Assembly (NCBI GenBank): GCA_947168655.1
Contig: CAMVMU010000016.1
Span: forward strand, 1-32,016
Length of the DNA stretch: 32,016 bases
Direction: 5' to 3'
Source of the DNA: an uncultured Oscillospiraceae bacterium
GTDB lineage: Bacteria > Bacillota > Clostridia > Oscillospirales > Oscillospiraceae
Shown: positions 1 to 8,211 of the stretch, piece by piece
How the letters are laid out: each line of letters begins with the position of its first letter
Position numbering within the stretch: position 1 is the first letter of the stretch
Program-made: the position numbers and the translations under genes
The notes under the pieces: generated by a model
Database searches by the model: none
Told to the model about the DNA's origin: nothing
What the model saw: the letters and a program-made list of their open reading frames with translations, nothing else

Positions 1-257
1 CCGCCAAAGAGGGCAAGAACCTGGTCATGAACCTGGGTTACTCCCATCAGATCATCATGCCTGAGATCGAGGGCATCACCATTGACGTCCCCGCTCCCAA
101 CAAGATCGTGATCTCCGGCTGCGACAAGCAGAAGGTGGGCCAGTTCGCGGCGGAAGTCCGCGAGAAGCGTCCTCCCGAGCCCTACAAGGGCAAGGGCATC
201 AAGTATGTCGATGAAGTCATCCGCCGCAAGGTCGGTAAGACCGGCGCCAAGAAGTAA
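1..257 (+). CDS. rplF: 50S ribosomal protein L6, C-terminal part
   Basis: The reading frame is open from base 3 to the TAA at 255-257, giving the last 84 residues of L6; the start lies before the window. L6 binds 23S rRNA near the sarcin-ricin loop on the large subunit. The C-terminal alpha/beta domain is visible, with the family hallmark [11 protein letters not shown] followed by KY and a basic tail ending in KVGKTGAKK. Full L6 is about 180 residues, so a little over half is missing. The stop codon overlaps the ribosome binding site of rplR, as expected in the spc operon. Identity is clear from both sequence and neighbours. Confidence 0.96.
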   Translation, partial: AKEGKNLVMNLGYSHQIIMPEIEGITIDVPAPNKIVISGCDKQKVGQFAAEVREKRPPEPYKGKGIKYVDEVIRRKVGKTGAKK

Positions 258-271
258 GGAGGTGTGCCGAT

Positions 272-631
272 ATGATTAAAAGACCCAATACCAACGCGCA
301 GCGTCTGAAGCGCCACAAGAGAGTTCGCTCCAAGGTGTTCGGCACTCCCGAGCGTCCCCGTCTGAACGTGTTCCGCAGCGAGAAGAACATCTACGCCCAG
401 GTCATCGACGATACCGTCGGCAACACCCTGGTCTCCGCCTCCTCTCTGGACAAGGAGATCGAGGGCAACGGCGGCAACAAGACCGCTGCCCGCGCTGTGG
501 GCAAGCTGGTTGCCGAGCGCTGCAAGGCCAAGGGCATCGACAAGGTCGTGTTCGACCGCGGCGGTTACCTGTATCACGGCCGTATCGCTGAGCTGGCTGA
601 AGGCGCCCGCGAGGGCGGCCTGGATTTCTAA
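272..631 (+). CDS. rplR: 50S ribosomal protein L18
   Basis: 119-residue L18, normal length for the family. It binds 5S rRNA and joins it to the large subunit. The basic N-terminus ([18 protein letters not shown]) is followed by the conserved core [20 protein letters not shown] and the C-terminal [28 protein letters not shown] region (given here in part: [12 protein letters not shown] is the diagnostic stretch). The start ATG at 272 follows AAGGAGGTG at 256-264, which overlaps the rplF stop. It sits between rplF and rpsE in the usual spc-operon order, so translation is probably coupled to its neighbours. Confidence 0.97.
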   Translation: MIKRPNTNAQRLKRHKRVRSKVFGTPERPRLNVFRSEKNIYAQVIDDTVGNTLVSASSLDKEIEGNGGNKTAARAVGKLVAERCKAKGIDKVVFDRGGYLYHGRIAELAEGAREGGLDF

Positions 632-650
632 GAGAGGAGGAACACTGACA

Positions 651-1151
651 ATGGCAAGATTTGAAAGAGAACCCAGCGAGTATATCGAGAAGGTCGTTGC
701 CACGAACCGCGTGTCCAAGACGGTCAAGGGCGGTCGTGTCATGAAGTTCTCCGCTCTGATGGTCGTCGGCGACGGCAAGGGCAAGGTCGGCTTTGGCCTG
801 GGTAAGGCCGCCGAGGTGCCCGAGGCCATCCGCAAGGGCATCGAGGATGCCAAGAAGAATATGATCAACGTCTCCCTGTCCGGCAGCACCATCCCCCACG
901 AGGTGATCGGTGAGGCAGGCGCAGGCCGCGTGCTGATGAAGCCCGCCGCTCCCGGTACCGGCGTGATCGCCGGCGGTCCGGTGCGTATCATCATGGAGGC
1001 TGCCGGCATCAAGGACATCCGTACCAAGTGCCTGCGCTCCAACACCGCCGTCAACGTGGTGGCCGCTACCTTCGAGGGCCTGAAGGCTCTGCGTACGCCG
1101 GAAGAGGTCGCCCGCACCCGCGGCAAGACCACGGAAGAGATCGTAGGTTAA
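651..1151 (+). CDS. rpsE: 30S ribosomal protein S5
   Basis: 166-residue S5, a small-subunit protein that contacts S4 and S8 and affects decoding accuracy. The N-terminal double-stranded-RNA-binding-like domain has the S5 signature around residues 28-53 ([18 protein letters not shown], then VGFGLGKA), followed by the C-terminal domain with the [11 protein letters not shown] loop. An in-frame open frame reaches back to 510, but that would overlap rplR; GAGAGGAGG at 632-640 fixes the start at 651, and the resulting N-terminus [11 protein letters not shown] is typical. It lies 19 bases after rplR and 12 before rpmD in the spc operon. Confidence 0.97.
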   Translation: MARFEREPSEYIEKVVATNRVSKTVKGGRVMKFSALMVVGDGKGKVGFGLGKAAEVPEAIRKGIEDAKKNMINVSLSGSTIPHEVIGEAGAGRVLMKPAAPGTGVIAGGPVRIIMEAAGIKDIRTKCLRSNTAVNVVAATFEGLKALRTPEEVARTRGKTTEEIVG

Positions 1152-1163
1152 GGAGGGGCAACC

Positions 1164-1346
1164 ATGGCTAATCTGAATATCAAGCTCGTCAAGAGCCTCA
1201 ACGGCAGACTGGATAAGCATATTGCCACTGCCCACTCCCTGGGTCTGCGCAAGATCGGCGACACCACGGTGCAGCCCGACAACGACCAGACCCGCGGCAA
1301 GATCGCCAAGATCGGTTACCTGCTGCAGGTGACCGAAGCTGAATAA
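1164..1346 (+). CDS. rpmD: 50S ribosomal protein L30
   Basis: 60-residue L30, the usual bacterial length. It is a small peripheral large-subunit protein. The sequence shows the expected beginning [11 protein letters not shown], the middle [15 protein letters not shown] and the C-terminal [14 protein letters not shown]. The ATG at 1164 follows AAGGAGGGG at 1150-1158, which overlaps the rpsE stop. Order rpsE-rpmD-rplO is canonical. Confidence 0.96.
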   Translation: MANLNIKLVKSLNGRLDKHIATAHSLGLRKIGDTTVQPDNDQTRGKIAKIGYLLQVTEAE

Positions 1347-1360
1347 GGAGGTGCGAGAGA

Positions 1361-1801
1361 ATGGAACTGAATAAACTGTCTCCCGCCGCCGGCTCCACCA
1401 AGGAAGCCTATCGCAAGGGCCGTGGCGCCGGTTCCGGTAACGGCAAGACCGCCGGCCGCGGTCACAAGGGCCAGAAGGCCCGCTCCGGCGGCGGCACCCG
1501 CGTTGGCTTCGAGGGCGGCCAGATGCCTCTGGCCCGCCGTGTCCCCAAGCGCGGTTTCAACAACATTTTTGCAAAGCCCATGGAAATCATCAACCTGAGT
1601 GCCCTCAACCTGTTTGAGGACGGCGAAATTGTCACCGCGGACGCTCTGCTTGCCAAGGGGATCCTCAGCAAGTGTGAGTACGGCTACAAGGTTCTTGGCA
1701 ACGGCAACGTGACCAAGAAGGTGACCGTACAAGCCAATGCTTTTTCCCAGGCTGCCAAGGAAGCGATCGAGGCGGCCGGTGGAAAGGCTGAGGTGATCTG
1801 A
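1361..1801 (+). CDS. rplO: 50S ribosomal protein L15
   Basis: 146-residue L15, a late-assembly large-subunit protein. The long glycine- and arginine-rich N-terminal extension that threads into 23S rRNA is visible at about residues 20-60 ([18 protein letters not shown], then [14 protein letters not shown]), followed by the globular C-terminal domain ending in AAGGKAEVI. The start is preceded by AAGGAGGTGCGA. The TGA stop (1799-1801) is only one base from the secY start codon, so secY is likely translationally coupled. Confidence 0.97.
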   Translation: MELNKLSPAAGSTKEAYRKGRGAGSGNGKTAGRGHKGQKARSGGGTRVGFEGGQMPLARRVPKRGFNNIFAKPMEIINLSALNLFEDGEIVTADALLAKGILSKCEYGYKVLGNGNVTKKVTVQANAFSQAAKEAIEAAGGKAEVI

Positions 1802-1802
1802 C

Positions 1803-3089
1803 GTGATTCAAACGATCCGCAGAGCTTGGGGCATCCCCGAGCTGCGCAAAAAGATCATCTTCACAGCGCTGATCCTGCTGATCTTCCGCATCGGCAACGC
1901 CATTCCGGCGCCCTACGTGAACGCCAAGGCCCTGAGCGACACCATTGACGCTATGAGCACCACCGTGCTGGGCCTGTACAACGTCATGTCCGGCGGCGCC
2001 TTCGCCAACGCCACCATCTTCGCCCTGGGCGTGCAGCCCTACATCAACAGCTCCATCATCATCCAGCTGCTGACCATCGCCATCCCGTCTCTGGAGCGTC
2101 TGGCCCGTGACGGCGGCGAGGAGGGCAAGAAGAAGATCCAGTCCATCACCCGCTACGCCACCATCATCATCGCCGTGCTCCAGGGCTGGGGCTACTACGA
2201 GCTGATGAAGCGTTATAACGGCGTGCTGACCACCACCAACTTCTGGGTGTTCCTGGTCATCCTGGTTTCCTTCATCGCGGGCAGCGCCTTCGTGATGTGG
2301 ATGGGTGAGCAGATCACCGAGTTCGGTATCGGCAACGGTATCTCCATGATCCTGTTCGCCGGTATCCTCAGCCGTGTGCCCAGCGTTGTCGGCAGCCTGA
2401 TCACCGGTCTGCGCACCGGCACCGTTAAGTGGTGGATGGCGCTGCTCATCATCGTCGGCGTCCTGGCCCTGATCGTTCTGATCACGTGGGTCAACGGAGC
2501 TGAACGCCGCATCCCGGTCCAGTATGCCAAACGGCAGGTGGGCCGCAAGATGTACGGCGGTCAGAGCTCCAACCTGCCCATGAAGGTGAATATGTCCGGC
2601 GTTCTGCCCATCATCTTCGCCCAGTCCATCGCCATGCTGCCCGCCACTGTTGCCGCCTTCTTCCCGGAGCCGGCCAAGGGCACTTTCGGCTACGGACTGC
2701 TGCAGGCCATCGACTCCAAGTCGGTCATCTACATGATCATCTACTTCCTGATGATCATCGGCTTCAGCTACTTCTACTCCACCATCCAGTTCAACCCCGT
2801 GGAGATCTCCAACAACCTGAAGAAAAACGGCGGCTTTATCCCCGGCTTCCGTCCGGGCAAGCCCACCGCTGACTTCATCCGCAAGGTGTTGAACAAGGTG
2901 ACGCTGTTCGGCGCCATCTACCTGGGTGTGGTGGCCATTCTGCCTCTGATTATCGGCAAGGCCGTGAACGTAGCCAATCTGGCCATCGGCGGCACCTCCG
3001 TCATCATCGTTGTCGGTGTGGCGCTGGAGACCGTCCAGGCCCTGGAATCCCAGATGCTGATGCGTCAGTACAAGGGCTTCCTGGAATAA
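1803..3089 (+). CDS. secY: Protein translocase subunit SecY
   Basis: 428-residue SecY, the channel subunit of the SecYEG translocon in the cytoplasmic membrane; it works with SecA and SecG, both encoded in this window. About ten hydrophobic helices are visible. The plug/TM2 region at about 62-82 (GGAFANATIFALGVQPYI) and the signature GIGNGISMILFAGI are typical, as is the cytosolic loop with ERRIPVQYAKRQVG. The start is GTG at 1803, with GAGGTGAT lying inside the end of rplO and only one base between the genes. Length is normal. Placement after rplO is the standard spc-operon position. Confidence 0.97.
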   Translation: MIQTIRRAWGIPELRKKIIFTALILLIFRIGNAIPAPYVNAKALSDTIDAMSTTVLGLYNVMSGGAFANATIFALGVQPYINSSIIIQLLTIAIPSLERLARDGGEEGKKKIQSITRYATIIIAVLQGWGYYELMKRYNGVLTTTNFWVFLVILVSFIAGSAFVMWMGEQITEFGIGNGISMILFAGILSRVPSVVGSLITGLRTGTVKWWMALLIIVGVLALIVLITWVNGAERRIPVQYAKRQVGRKMYGGQSSNLPMKVNMSGVLPIIFAQSIAMLPATVAAFFPEPAKGTFGYGLLQAIDSKSVIYMIIYFLMIIGFSYFYSTIQFNPVEISNNLKKNGGFIPGFRPGKPTADFIRKVLNKVTLFGAIYLGVVAILPLIIGKAVNVANLAIGGTSVIIVVGVALETVQALESQMLMRQYKGFLE

Positions 3090-3101
3090 GAGGTAAAAAC
3101 C

Positions 3102-3740
3102 ATGAAACTGATCCTTTTGGGCGCTCCTGGCGCCGGTAAAGGCACGCAGGCCGCGATCCTGCAGGAGAAGCTGGGCATTCCCACCATCTCCACGGGCAAC
3201 ATCCTCCGTGCCGCCATCAAAAATGAAACGCCCGTGGGCCTGCAGGCCAAGGCTTTCATGGACGCCGGCCACCTGGTTCCCGATGAGGTGATCATCGGTA
3301 TCATTCGTGAGCGTTTACAAGAGCCCGACTGTGAAAACGGCTACATTCTGGACGGTGTGCCCCGCACACTGGCCCAGGCGGAAGCCCTGGAAGCAGCCGG
3401 AATCAGGTTCGATGCCGTGGTGGCCATCGAGATCCCCGACGAGCGTATCGTCGAGCGGATGGGCGGCCGCCGTGTCTGCGAGGTCTGCGGAGCAAGCTAT
3501 CACATTGTCAGCGTTCCCTCCAAGGTCTATGGCATATGTGATGTCTGCGGCGGCAGGCTGGTGCAGCGCAAGGATGATAAGCCCGAGACGGTCCTGGATC
3601 GTCTGACGGTCTATCATAACGAGACAGAGCCCCTCAAGGGTTTCTACGAGGCCCGTGGGATTCTGAAACCCGTGGAGGATCGCCCCACCGTGGACGAGAC
3701 CTCCCGGGCGATCCTCGCAGCGTTGGGGTGTGAGCAATGA
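3102..3740 (+). CDS. adk: Adenylate kinase, zinc-LID type
   Basis: 212-residue cytosolic adenylate kinase, catalysing ATP + AMP to 2 ADP. The P-loop GAPGAGKGT is at residues 7-15. The long LID carries a zinc site C126-x2-C129-x16-C146-x2-C149, the arrangement known from Gram-positive Adk. Arg residues after the LID (DRLTVYHNETEPL) match the family. Two usually strict motifs differ: the AMP-binding segment reads STGNILR (Asn33 where Asp is usual) and the DGFPRT motif reads DGVPRT at 84-89. The gene overlaps map by four bases (ATGA), so the two are coupled. Identity is secure; whether the two substitutions alter kinetics is unknown. Confidence 0.96.
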   Translation: MKLILLGAPGAGKGTQAAILQEKLGIPTISTGNILRAAIKNETPVGLQAKAFMDAGHLVPDEVIIGIIRERLQEPDCENGYILDGVPRTLAQAEALEAAGIRFDAVVAIEIPDERIVERMGGRRVCEVCGASYHIVSVPSKVYGICDVCGGRLVQRKDDKPETVLDRLTVYHNETEPLKGFYEARGILKPVEDRPTVDETSRAILAALGCEQ

Positions 3741-4498
3741 TTACACTGAAATCCAACCGCGAGATCGATCTGATGCGCCGGGCGGGAAAAATTACCGCGG
3801 CTGCCCGTGCTGTGGCACGGGAAATGGTAAAACCCGGCGTAACAACCCACCAAATTGACAAAGCAGTGTTCGAGTTCATCAAGTCCCAGGGGGCGACGCC
3901 GTCTTTCCTGAACTACAATGGCTATCCGGCCAGCGTATGTGTCAGTGTCAACGACGAGATCATCCACGGCATCCCCGGTAAACGGGTGCTTCAGGAGGGG
4001 GACATTGTCAGCGTAGATGTGGGCGCCTATATCGGCGGCTTCCACGGCGACTGCGCGGGCACCTATCCCTGCGGCAGAGTGTCTGAGGAGGACATGGACC
4101 TGATCCGTGTGACCCAGCAGAGCTTCTTCGAAGGCCTGAAGGTCGCCCGTGAGGGGTATCACATCAAGGATATCTCCCACGCGGTACAGACCTATGTGGA
4201 GTCTCACGGCTACAGCGTGGTCCGGGAGTATGTGGGACACGGCATCGGCAGAATGATGCACGAGCCGCCTGAGGTACCCAACTTCGGCGAGCCTGGTCAC
4301 GGTCCCCGCCTGCTGCGGGGCATGACGATTGCTGTGGAGCCCATGGTGAACGCAGGAACGGCGTCTATCATCCAACTTCGTGATGGCTGGACGGTGAAAA
4401 CCGCCGACGGCAAAAAAGCCGCCCACTATGAGAACACCATCCTCATCACCGACGCTGATCCGGAGATCCTGACGGATCCCGAGGAGTCACTGGTGTAA
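3737..4498 (+). CDS. map: Type I methionine aminopeptidase
   Basis: 253-residue MetAP, which removes the initiator methionine from nascent proteins in the cytosol. All expected residues are present: His77 (EIIHGIP), metal ligands Asp94 (VDVGAY) and Asp105 (HGDCAGT), His168 (VGHGIGR), Glu201 (AVEPMVN) and Glu232 (HYENTI), matching E. coli His79, Asp97, Asp108, His171, Glu204 and Glu235. There is no N-terminal zinc-finger extension, so this is the short form. It overlaps the adk stop by four bases and precedes the KOW gene and infA, a common Firmicutes arrangement. Confidence 0.96.
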   Translation: MITLKSNREIDLMRRAGKITAAARAVAREMVKPGVTTHQIDKAVFEFIKSQGATPSFLNYNGYPASVCVSVNDEIIHGIPGKRVLQEGDIVSVDVGAYIGGFHGDCAGTYPCGRVSEEDMDLIRVTQQSFFEGLKVAREGYHIKDISHAVQTYVESHGYSVVREYVGHGIGRMMHEPPEVPNFGEPGHGPRLLRGMTIAVEPMVNAGTASIIQLRDGWTVKTADGKKAAHYENTILITDADPEILTDPEESLV

Positions 4499-4501
4499 CG
4501 T

Positions 4502-4786
4502 ATGGACATTGCGAAATCACAAATCGTAAAAGCTATCGCTGGCAGGGATGCGGGAAGTTACTTCTTCGTTCTTGCGACGGAGGGTGACTTCCTCCTGCTG
4601 GCCGACGGTAAGAGAAGGCGACTGGAAAACCCCAAGCGCAAGCGCCGCAAGCATGTGGAGCTGGCGGGGGAGAGCGCAAGCTCTGCCGCCGAGAAGATCA
4701 GAAGCGACGAAAAAGTCACAAACAGCGAGCTTCGTAGAGCCATCGCTGCCTGGAGCAGCGACAATCCAGACCAGGAGGGATCGTAA
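4502..4786 (+). CDS. KOW-domain RNA-binding protein (L14e-like)
   Basis: 94-residue basic protein of the small family found between map and infA in many Firmicutes. The N-terminal half (residues about 5-45: [20 protein letters not shown], then the beta-strand-like [15 protein letters not shown]) has the KOW pattern of a valine-rich strand, Gly-Arg-Asp-x-Gly turn and second strand. This is followed by a lysine/arginine cluster RKRRKHVEL and a polar C-terminus. KOW domains bind rRNA, and its position suggests a ribosome-associated role, but that is inference. The start lies three bases after the map stop; the best Shine-Dalgarno (AGGAG near 4482) is rather far upstream, so expression may depend on reinitiation. 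Confidence 0.85.
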   Translation: MDIAKSQIVKAIAGRDAGSYFFVLATEGDFLLLADGKRRRLENPKRKRRKHVELAGESASSAAEKIRSDEKVTNSELRRAIAAWSSDNPDQEGS

Positions 4787-4787
4787 C

Positions 4788-5133
<346 letters not shown>

Positions 5134-5158
5134 GTAGAAAGTGGAGGTGCTTTGAATT

Positions 5159-5527
5159 ATGGCACGTATTGCCGGTATTGACCTGCCCAAGGATAAGCGA
5201 ATCGAAATCGGTTTGACCTATATCTATGGCATTGGCAGAAAGAGCGCCCAGGACATCCTGGCGCAGACGGGCATCAACCCCGACACCCGCGTAAAGGACC
5301 TGACCGAGGCTGAGGAGAACAAGCTCCGTGAGGCCATTGACCACGGCTACGTGGTGGAAGGCGACCTGCGCCGTCAGGTGGCGCTGGACATCAAGCGCCT
5401 GACCGAGATCGGCTGCTATCGCGGCACCCGTCATCGCCGCGGTCTGCCCGTGCGCGGCCAGCGCAGCAAGACCAACGCCCGTACCCGCAAGGGTCCCAAG
5501 AAGACCATTGCTAACAAGAAGAAGTAA
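5159..5527 (+). CDS. rpsM: 30S ribosomal protein S13
   Basis: 122-residue S13, located in the small-subunit head where it contacts 5S-side bridges and P-site tRNA. The beginning [13 protein letters not shown] and the helix-two-turn-helix segment [14 protein letters not shown] are typical. The conserved [19 protein letters not shown] stretch is at residues 91-109 and the basic tail [12 protein letters not shown] enters the P site. A GTGGAGGTGC ribosome site lies about ten bases before the ATG. It opens the alpha-operon part (rpsM-rpsK-rpsD-rpoA-rplQ), which here follows rpmJ directly without a visible terminator. Confidence 0.97.
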   Translation: MARIAGIDLPKDKRIEIGLTYIYGIGRKSAQDILAQTGINPDTRVKDLTEAEENKLREAIDHGYVVEGDLRRQVALDIKRLTEIGCYRGTRHRRGLPVRGQRSKTNARTRKGPKKTIANKKK

Positions 5528-5544
5528 GGAGGGGAGAATCAAGT

Positions 5545-5949
5545 ATGGCTACTGCTAAGAACAGCGGCAAGAAGGTCATTCGCCGCCGTCGTGAAAAGAA
5601 AAACGTTGAAAAGGGACAGGTCCATATCCGTTCTTCCTTCAACAACACCATGGTTACCGTTACCGACAGCCAGGGCAACGCTCTGAGCTGGGCCTCCTCC
5701 GGCGGCCTGGGTTTCCGTGGTAGCAAGAAGTCCACCCCCTTTGCTGCACAGAGTGCTGCCGAGACCGCTGCCAAGGCGGCCATGGAGCACGGCCTGAAGA
5801 CCGTCGAGGTCTTCGTGAAGGGCCCCGGCCAGGGTCGTGAGGCTGCCATCCGCGCCCTGCAGGCCGTGGGTCTGGAAGTGACGATGATCAAGGACGTTAC
5901 CCCCATCCCCCACAACGGATGCCGTCCCCCCAAGCGTCGTCGCGTGTAA
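5545..5949 (+). CDS. rpsK: 30S ribosomal protein S11
   Basis: 134-residue S11 of the small-subunit platform, near the Shine-Dalgarno helix. The basic N-terminus ([17 protein letters not shown]) is followed by the conserved [16 protein letters not shown] and [16 protein letters not shown] segments, and the C-terminus [16 protein letters not shown] is diagnostic. The start follows AAGGAGGGGAG. Seventeen bases separate it from rpsM. Confidence 0.97.
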   Translation: MATAKNSGKKVIRRRREKKNVEKGQVHIRSSFNNTMVTVTDSQGNALSWASSGGLGFRGSKKSTPFAAQSAAETAAKAAMEHGLKTVEVFVKGPGQGREAAIRALQAVGLEVTMIKDVTPIPHNGCRPPKRRRV

Positions 5950-5972
5950 GTTGAGAAGGAGGATTTGAGATT

Positions 5973-6575
5973 ATGGCTAAGAATATGCAGCCGATCGCCA
6001 AGCGCTGCAAGGCGCTGGGCATTTCTCCTACCGTCATGGGTTACTCCAAGAAGGAGACCAAGCGCAACCCCGGCGGACAGATGAGAAAGAAGAAGAGCGA
6101 GTATGCTGTTCAGTTGAATGAGAAGCAGAAGGTCAAGTTTGTCTATGGCATTCTGGAGAAGCAGTTCCATATGTACTATGAGAAGGCTTCCCGCATGCCC
6201 GGCAAGACCGGCGAGAACCTGCTGAGCCTGGTTGAGCGCCGTCTGGACAACGTTGTGTACCGTCTGGGCTTCGCCATGACCCGCCGTGAGGCCCGTCAGC
6301 TGGTGAACCACGCTCACTTCACCGTGAACGGCCAGAAGGTGAACATCCCCTCCTATCTGGTTCGTGTGGGCGATGTCATCGAGGTCAAGGAGAGCAGCCG
6401 CTCCTCCGCGGCGTTCAAGCGCCTGACCGCCGAAGACGCGCCTATGGTCACCGTTCCCCAGTGGCTGGAGCGCGACAAGAACGCCCTGAAGGGCACTGTC
6501 GCCAAGCTGCCCGCCCGCGAGGACATCGACATGCCCATCGAGGAGCACCTCATCGTTGAGTTGTACTCCAAGTAA
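5973..6575 (+). CDS. rpsD: 30S ribosomal protein S4
   Basis: 200-residue S4, a primary 16S rRNA-binding and assembly-nucleating protein. The S4 RNA-binding domain lies at about residues 90-150 ([20 protein letters not shown], then [15 protein letters not shown]). The N-terminal region has only Cys12 and no four-cysteine zinc knuckle, so it is the zinc-independent form. GAAGGAGGA precedes the start. In many bacteria S4 represses its own operon by binding the mRNA; here rpsD stays within the alpha operon upstream of rpoA, unlike Bacillus subtilis, where it is a separate gene. Confidence 0.97.
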   Translation: MAKNMQPIAKRCKALGISPTVMGYSKKETKRNPGGQMRKKKSEYAVQLNEKQKVKFVYGILEKQFHMYYEKASRMPGKTGENLLSLVERRLDNVVYRLGFAMTRREARQLVNHAHFTVNGQKVNIPSYLVRVGDVIEVKESSRSSAAFKRLTAEDAPMVTVPQWLERDKNALKGTVAKLPAREDIDMPIEEHLIVELYSK

Positions 6576-6606
6576 TAGGCCCCTCACAGGCAAACGAATC
6601 AAAGTG

Positions 6607-6627
6607 GGCGCAAGTTTTCCTTGCGCC
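6607..6627 (+). promoter_or_regulatory. Hairpin between rpsD and rpoA
   Basis: A perfect 8-bp stem (GGCGCAAG / CTTGCGCC) with a five-base TTTTC loop sits in the 78-base gap between rpsD and rpoA, the largest gap in the operon. There is no T-run after it, so it is not a standard terminator. It could be a processing site, a partial attenuator or a protein-binding site; the choice is inference. Confidence 0.55.
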
Positions 6628-6653
6628 GGAATGAGAATAAAGGAGGGTACTGC

Positions 6654-7607
6654 ATGATCGAAATTGAGAAGCCCCAGATCGAGTGTATCGAAACACCCGG
6701 CGATGCCTCCTATGGAAAATATGTAATCGAGCCCCTGGAGCGCGGCTACGGTATCACCCTCGGCAACGCGCTGCGCCGCACCATGCTGGCCTCCCTGCCC
6801 GGAACGGCTGCCACCAGCATCAAGATCGCGGGCGTCCAGCATGAGTTCTCCACCATCCCCGGTGTGAAAGAGGATGTGACGGAGATCGTTCTGAACGTCA
6901 AGAGCCTGCTGACCAAGCTGTACTGCGAGGGCACCAAGACGGTCTTTATCGAGGCCGTCGGTCCCTGCGAAGTGACCGCCGCCGACATCAAGAGCGACGG
7001 TGAGGTGGAGGTGCTGAACCCCGAGCTGCACATCGCGACTCTGGACGTGGGCGCCACGCTGAGCATGGAGATCACCCTGAACCACGGACGCGGCTACGTG
7101 TCCGCGGACCAGAACAAGGCCCTGCGGGGCGGCGTGATCGGCGTAATCCCCATCGACTCCCTGTACACACCTGTGAACAAGGTCAACTACACCGTGGAAA
7201 ACACCCGTGTGGGCAACATGACGGACTTCGACAAGCTGACCCTGGAGGTCTGGACGGATTCCACCATCTCCGCCCGTGACGCCGTGTCCCTGGGCGCCAA
7301 GATCCTGTGTGATCACTTTACCCTGTTCACCGATCTGAGCGATACCCTGGGCGACAAGTCCACCGTGGTGGAGAAGCCCACCGATCAGCGCGACAAGGTG
7401 CTGGAGCTGACCATCGAGGAGCTGGACCTGTCCGTTCGCAGCTTCAACTGCCTCAAGCGCGCCAATATCAACACCGTCGAGGACTTGATTTCCAAGACTG
7501 AGGACGAGATGATGAAGGTGCGCAACCTGGGACGCAAGTCTCTGGAGGAAGTCATCAACAAGCTGGCGATGATGGGTCTGTCCCTGGCCAGCGAAGAAAA
7601 CAACTAA
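6654..7607 (+). CDS. rpoA: RNA polymerase alpha subunit
   Basis: 317-residue alpha subunit. The N-terminal dimerisation domain (about 1-232) shows [15 protein letters not shown] at 31-45, the platform that binds beta and beta-prime. A short linker leads to the C-terminal domain (about 247-310), which binds UP-element DNA and activators; Arg262 in SVRSFNCL corresponds to E. coli Arg265. The open frame begins at a TTG at 6621, inside the hairpin, but AAGGAGGG at 6640-6647 points to the ATG at 6654, giving the usual MIEIEKP start. It is flanked on both sides by hairpins. rpoB is about 23 kb further on in this window. Confidence 0.96.
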   Translation: MIEIEKPQIECIETPGDASYGKYVIEPLERGYGITLGNALRRTMLASLPGTAATSIKIAGVQHEFSTIPGVKEDVTEIVLNVKSLLTKLYCEGTKTVFIEAVGPCEVTAADIKSDGEVEVLNPELHIATLDVGATLSMEITLNHGRGYVSADQNKALRGGVIGVIPIDSLYTPVNKVNYTVENTRVGNMTDFDKLTLEVWTDSTISARDAVSLGAKILCDHFTLFTDLSDTLGDKSTVVEKPTDQRDKVLELTIEELDLSVRSFNCLKRANINTVEDLISKTEDEMMKVRNLGRKSLEEVINKLAMMGLSLASEENN

Positions 7608-7611
7608 CTGC

Positions 7612-7630
7612 ATTCCGCGATGCGCGGAAT
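7612..7630 (+). promoter_or_regulatory. Hairpin between rpoA and rplQ
   Basis: A perfect 8-bp stem (ATTCCGCG / CGCGGAAT) with a three-base ATG loop begins four bases after the rpoA stop codon and ends well before the AAGGAGG of rplQ. No T-run follows, so it probably does not terminate transcription. With the hairpin before rpoA it brackets the rpoA message; RNA processing or stability control is a reasonable guess. Confidence 0.55.
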
Positions 7631-7653
7631 ATCCTGACAAGGAGGAAACTGAT

Positions 7654-7998
7654 ATGCCCGGAACTCGTAAGCTCGGCAAGACCACCGATCAGCGTATGGC
7701 GATGCTCCGTCAGCAGGTCACCGATTTCCTGGACAACGGCCGGATGGAGACCACCATCACCCGCGCCAAGGAGATCAAGCCCATGGCCGAGAAGATGATT
7801 ACCCTCGGCAAGAAGGGCGACCTGGCCGCTTACCGTCAGGCTCTGGCTTTCATCACCAGAGAGGACGTGGCCAACAAGCTGTTCAAGCAGATCGCGCCGG
7901 AATATGCCGAGCGCAACGGCGGCTACACCCGCATCATTCGCAGCGGCATCCGCCGCGGCGACGCCGCTGAGACCGCCATCATTGAGCTGGTCAAGTAA
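7654..7998 (+). CDS. rplQ: 50S ribosomal protein L17
   Basis: 114-residue L17, close to the short bacterial form, a large-subunit protein near the exit tunnel. The beginning [18 protein letters not shown] and the block [21 protein letters not shown] are diagnostic, and the C-terminus [18 protein letters not shown] is the conserved end. AAGGAGGAAAC precedes the ATG. It is the last gene of the operon and is followed by a strong terminator; the ecfA/ecfT/truA genes that often follow in Firmicutes are absent here. Confidence 0.97.
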   Translation: MPGTRKLGKTTDQRMAMLRQQVTDFLDNGRMETTITRAKEIKPMAEKMITLGKKGDLAAYRQALAFITREDVANKLFKQIAPEYAERNGGYTRIIRSGIRRGDAAETAIIELVK

Positions 7999-8014
7999 GC
8001 GGATCTGATCGAAT

Positions 8015-8062
8015 AAAAACACCCTTTTCTATGGAATTGAGCCCATAGAAAAGGGTGTTTTT
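8015..8062 (+). terminator. Terminator of the ribosomal protein operon
   Basis: A perfect 20-bp stem (left arm 8015-8034, right arm 8043-8062) with an eight-base loop. The stem is A-rich on the left and ends in five T on the right, followed by TCGC. It starts 16 bases after the rplQ stop and should stop the whole operon. Confidence 0.93.
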
Positions 8063-8074
8063 CGCTGTGAACGG

Positions 8075-8083
8075 TGGTATAAT
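8075..8083 (+). promoter_or_regulatory. Extended -10 promoter candidate
   Basis: TGGTATAAT is a perfect extended -10 element 12 bases after the operon terminator. No convincing -35 is present at the usual distance. It would give the next gene a leader of roughly 120 bases, which contains a 10-bp palindrome CGAATATTCG (8108-8117) inside a 7-bp inverted repeat AAGTTGC/GCAACTT (8100-8106, 8133-8139). Confidence 0.5.
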
Positions 8084-8143
8084 GAGGTCGGGAAACTACA
8101 AGTTGCGCGAATATTCGGTAAAAAACGCCAAGGCAACTTCAAA

Positions 8144-8173
8144 TTGATGGACAGTTTTGCCAAAATGTAGTAT
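8144..8173 (+). promoter_or_regulatory. Second promoter candidate for the zinc-ribbon gene
   Basis: TTGATG (8144-8149), an 18-base spacer and TAGTAT (8168-8173). Both hexamers match consensus at four of six positions, so this is weaker than the extended -10 further upstream. Confidence 0.3.
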
Positions 8174-8211
8174 CATTTTTGCAGAACAAGGCACGAGAGG
8201 AGTGGGATCGC

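Noticed and set aside
1665-3272. 535-codon open frame on the minus strand
   Set aside because: Antisense to secY and adk; Asp/Gly/His-rich translation, no family motif and no ribosome site.
5511-7685. 724-codon open frame on the minus strand
   Set aside because: Antisense to rpsK, rpsD and rpoA, crossing several intergenic gaps; a composition artefact.
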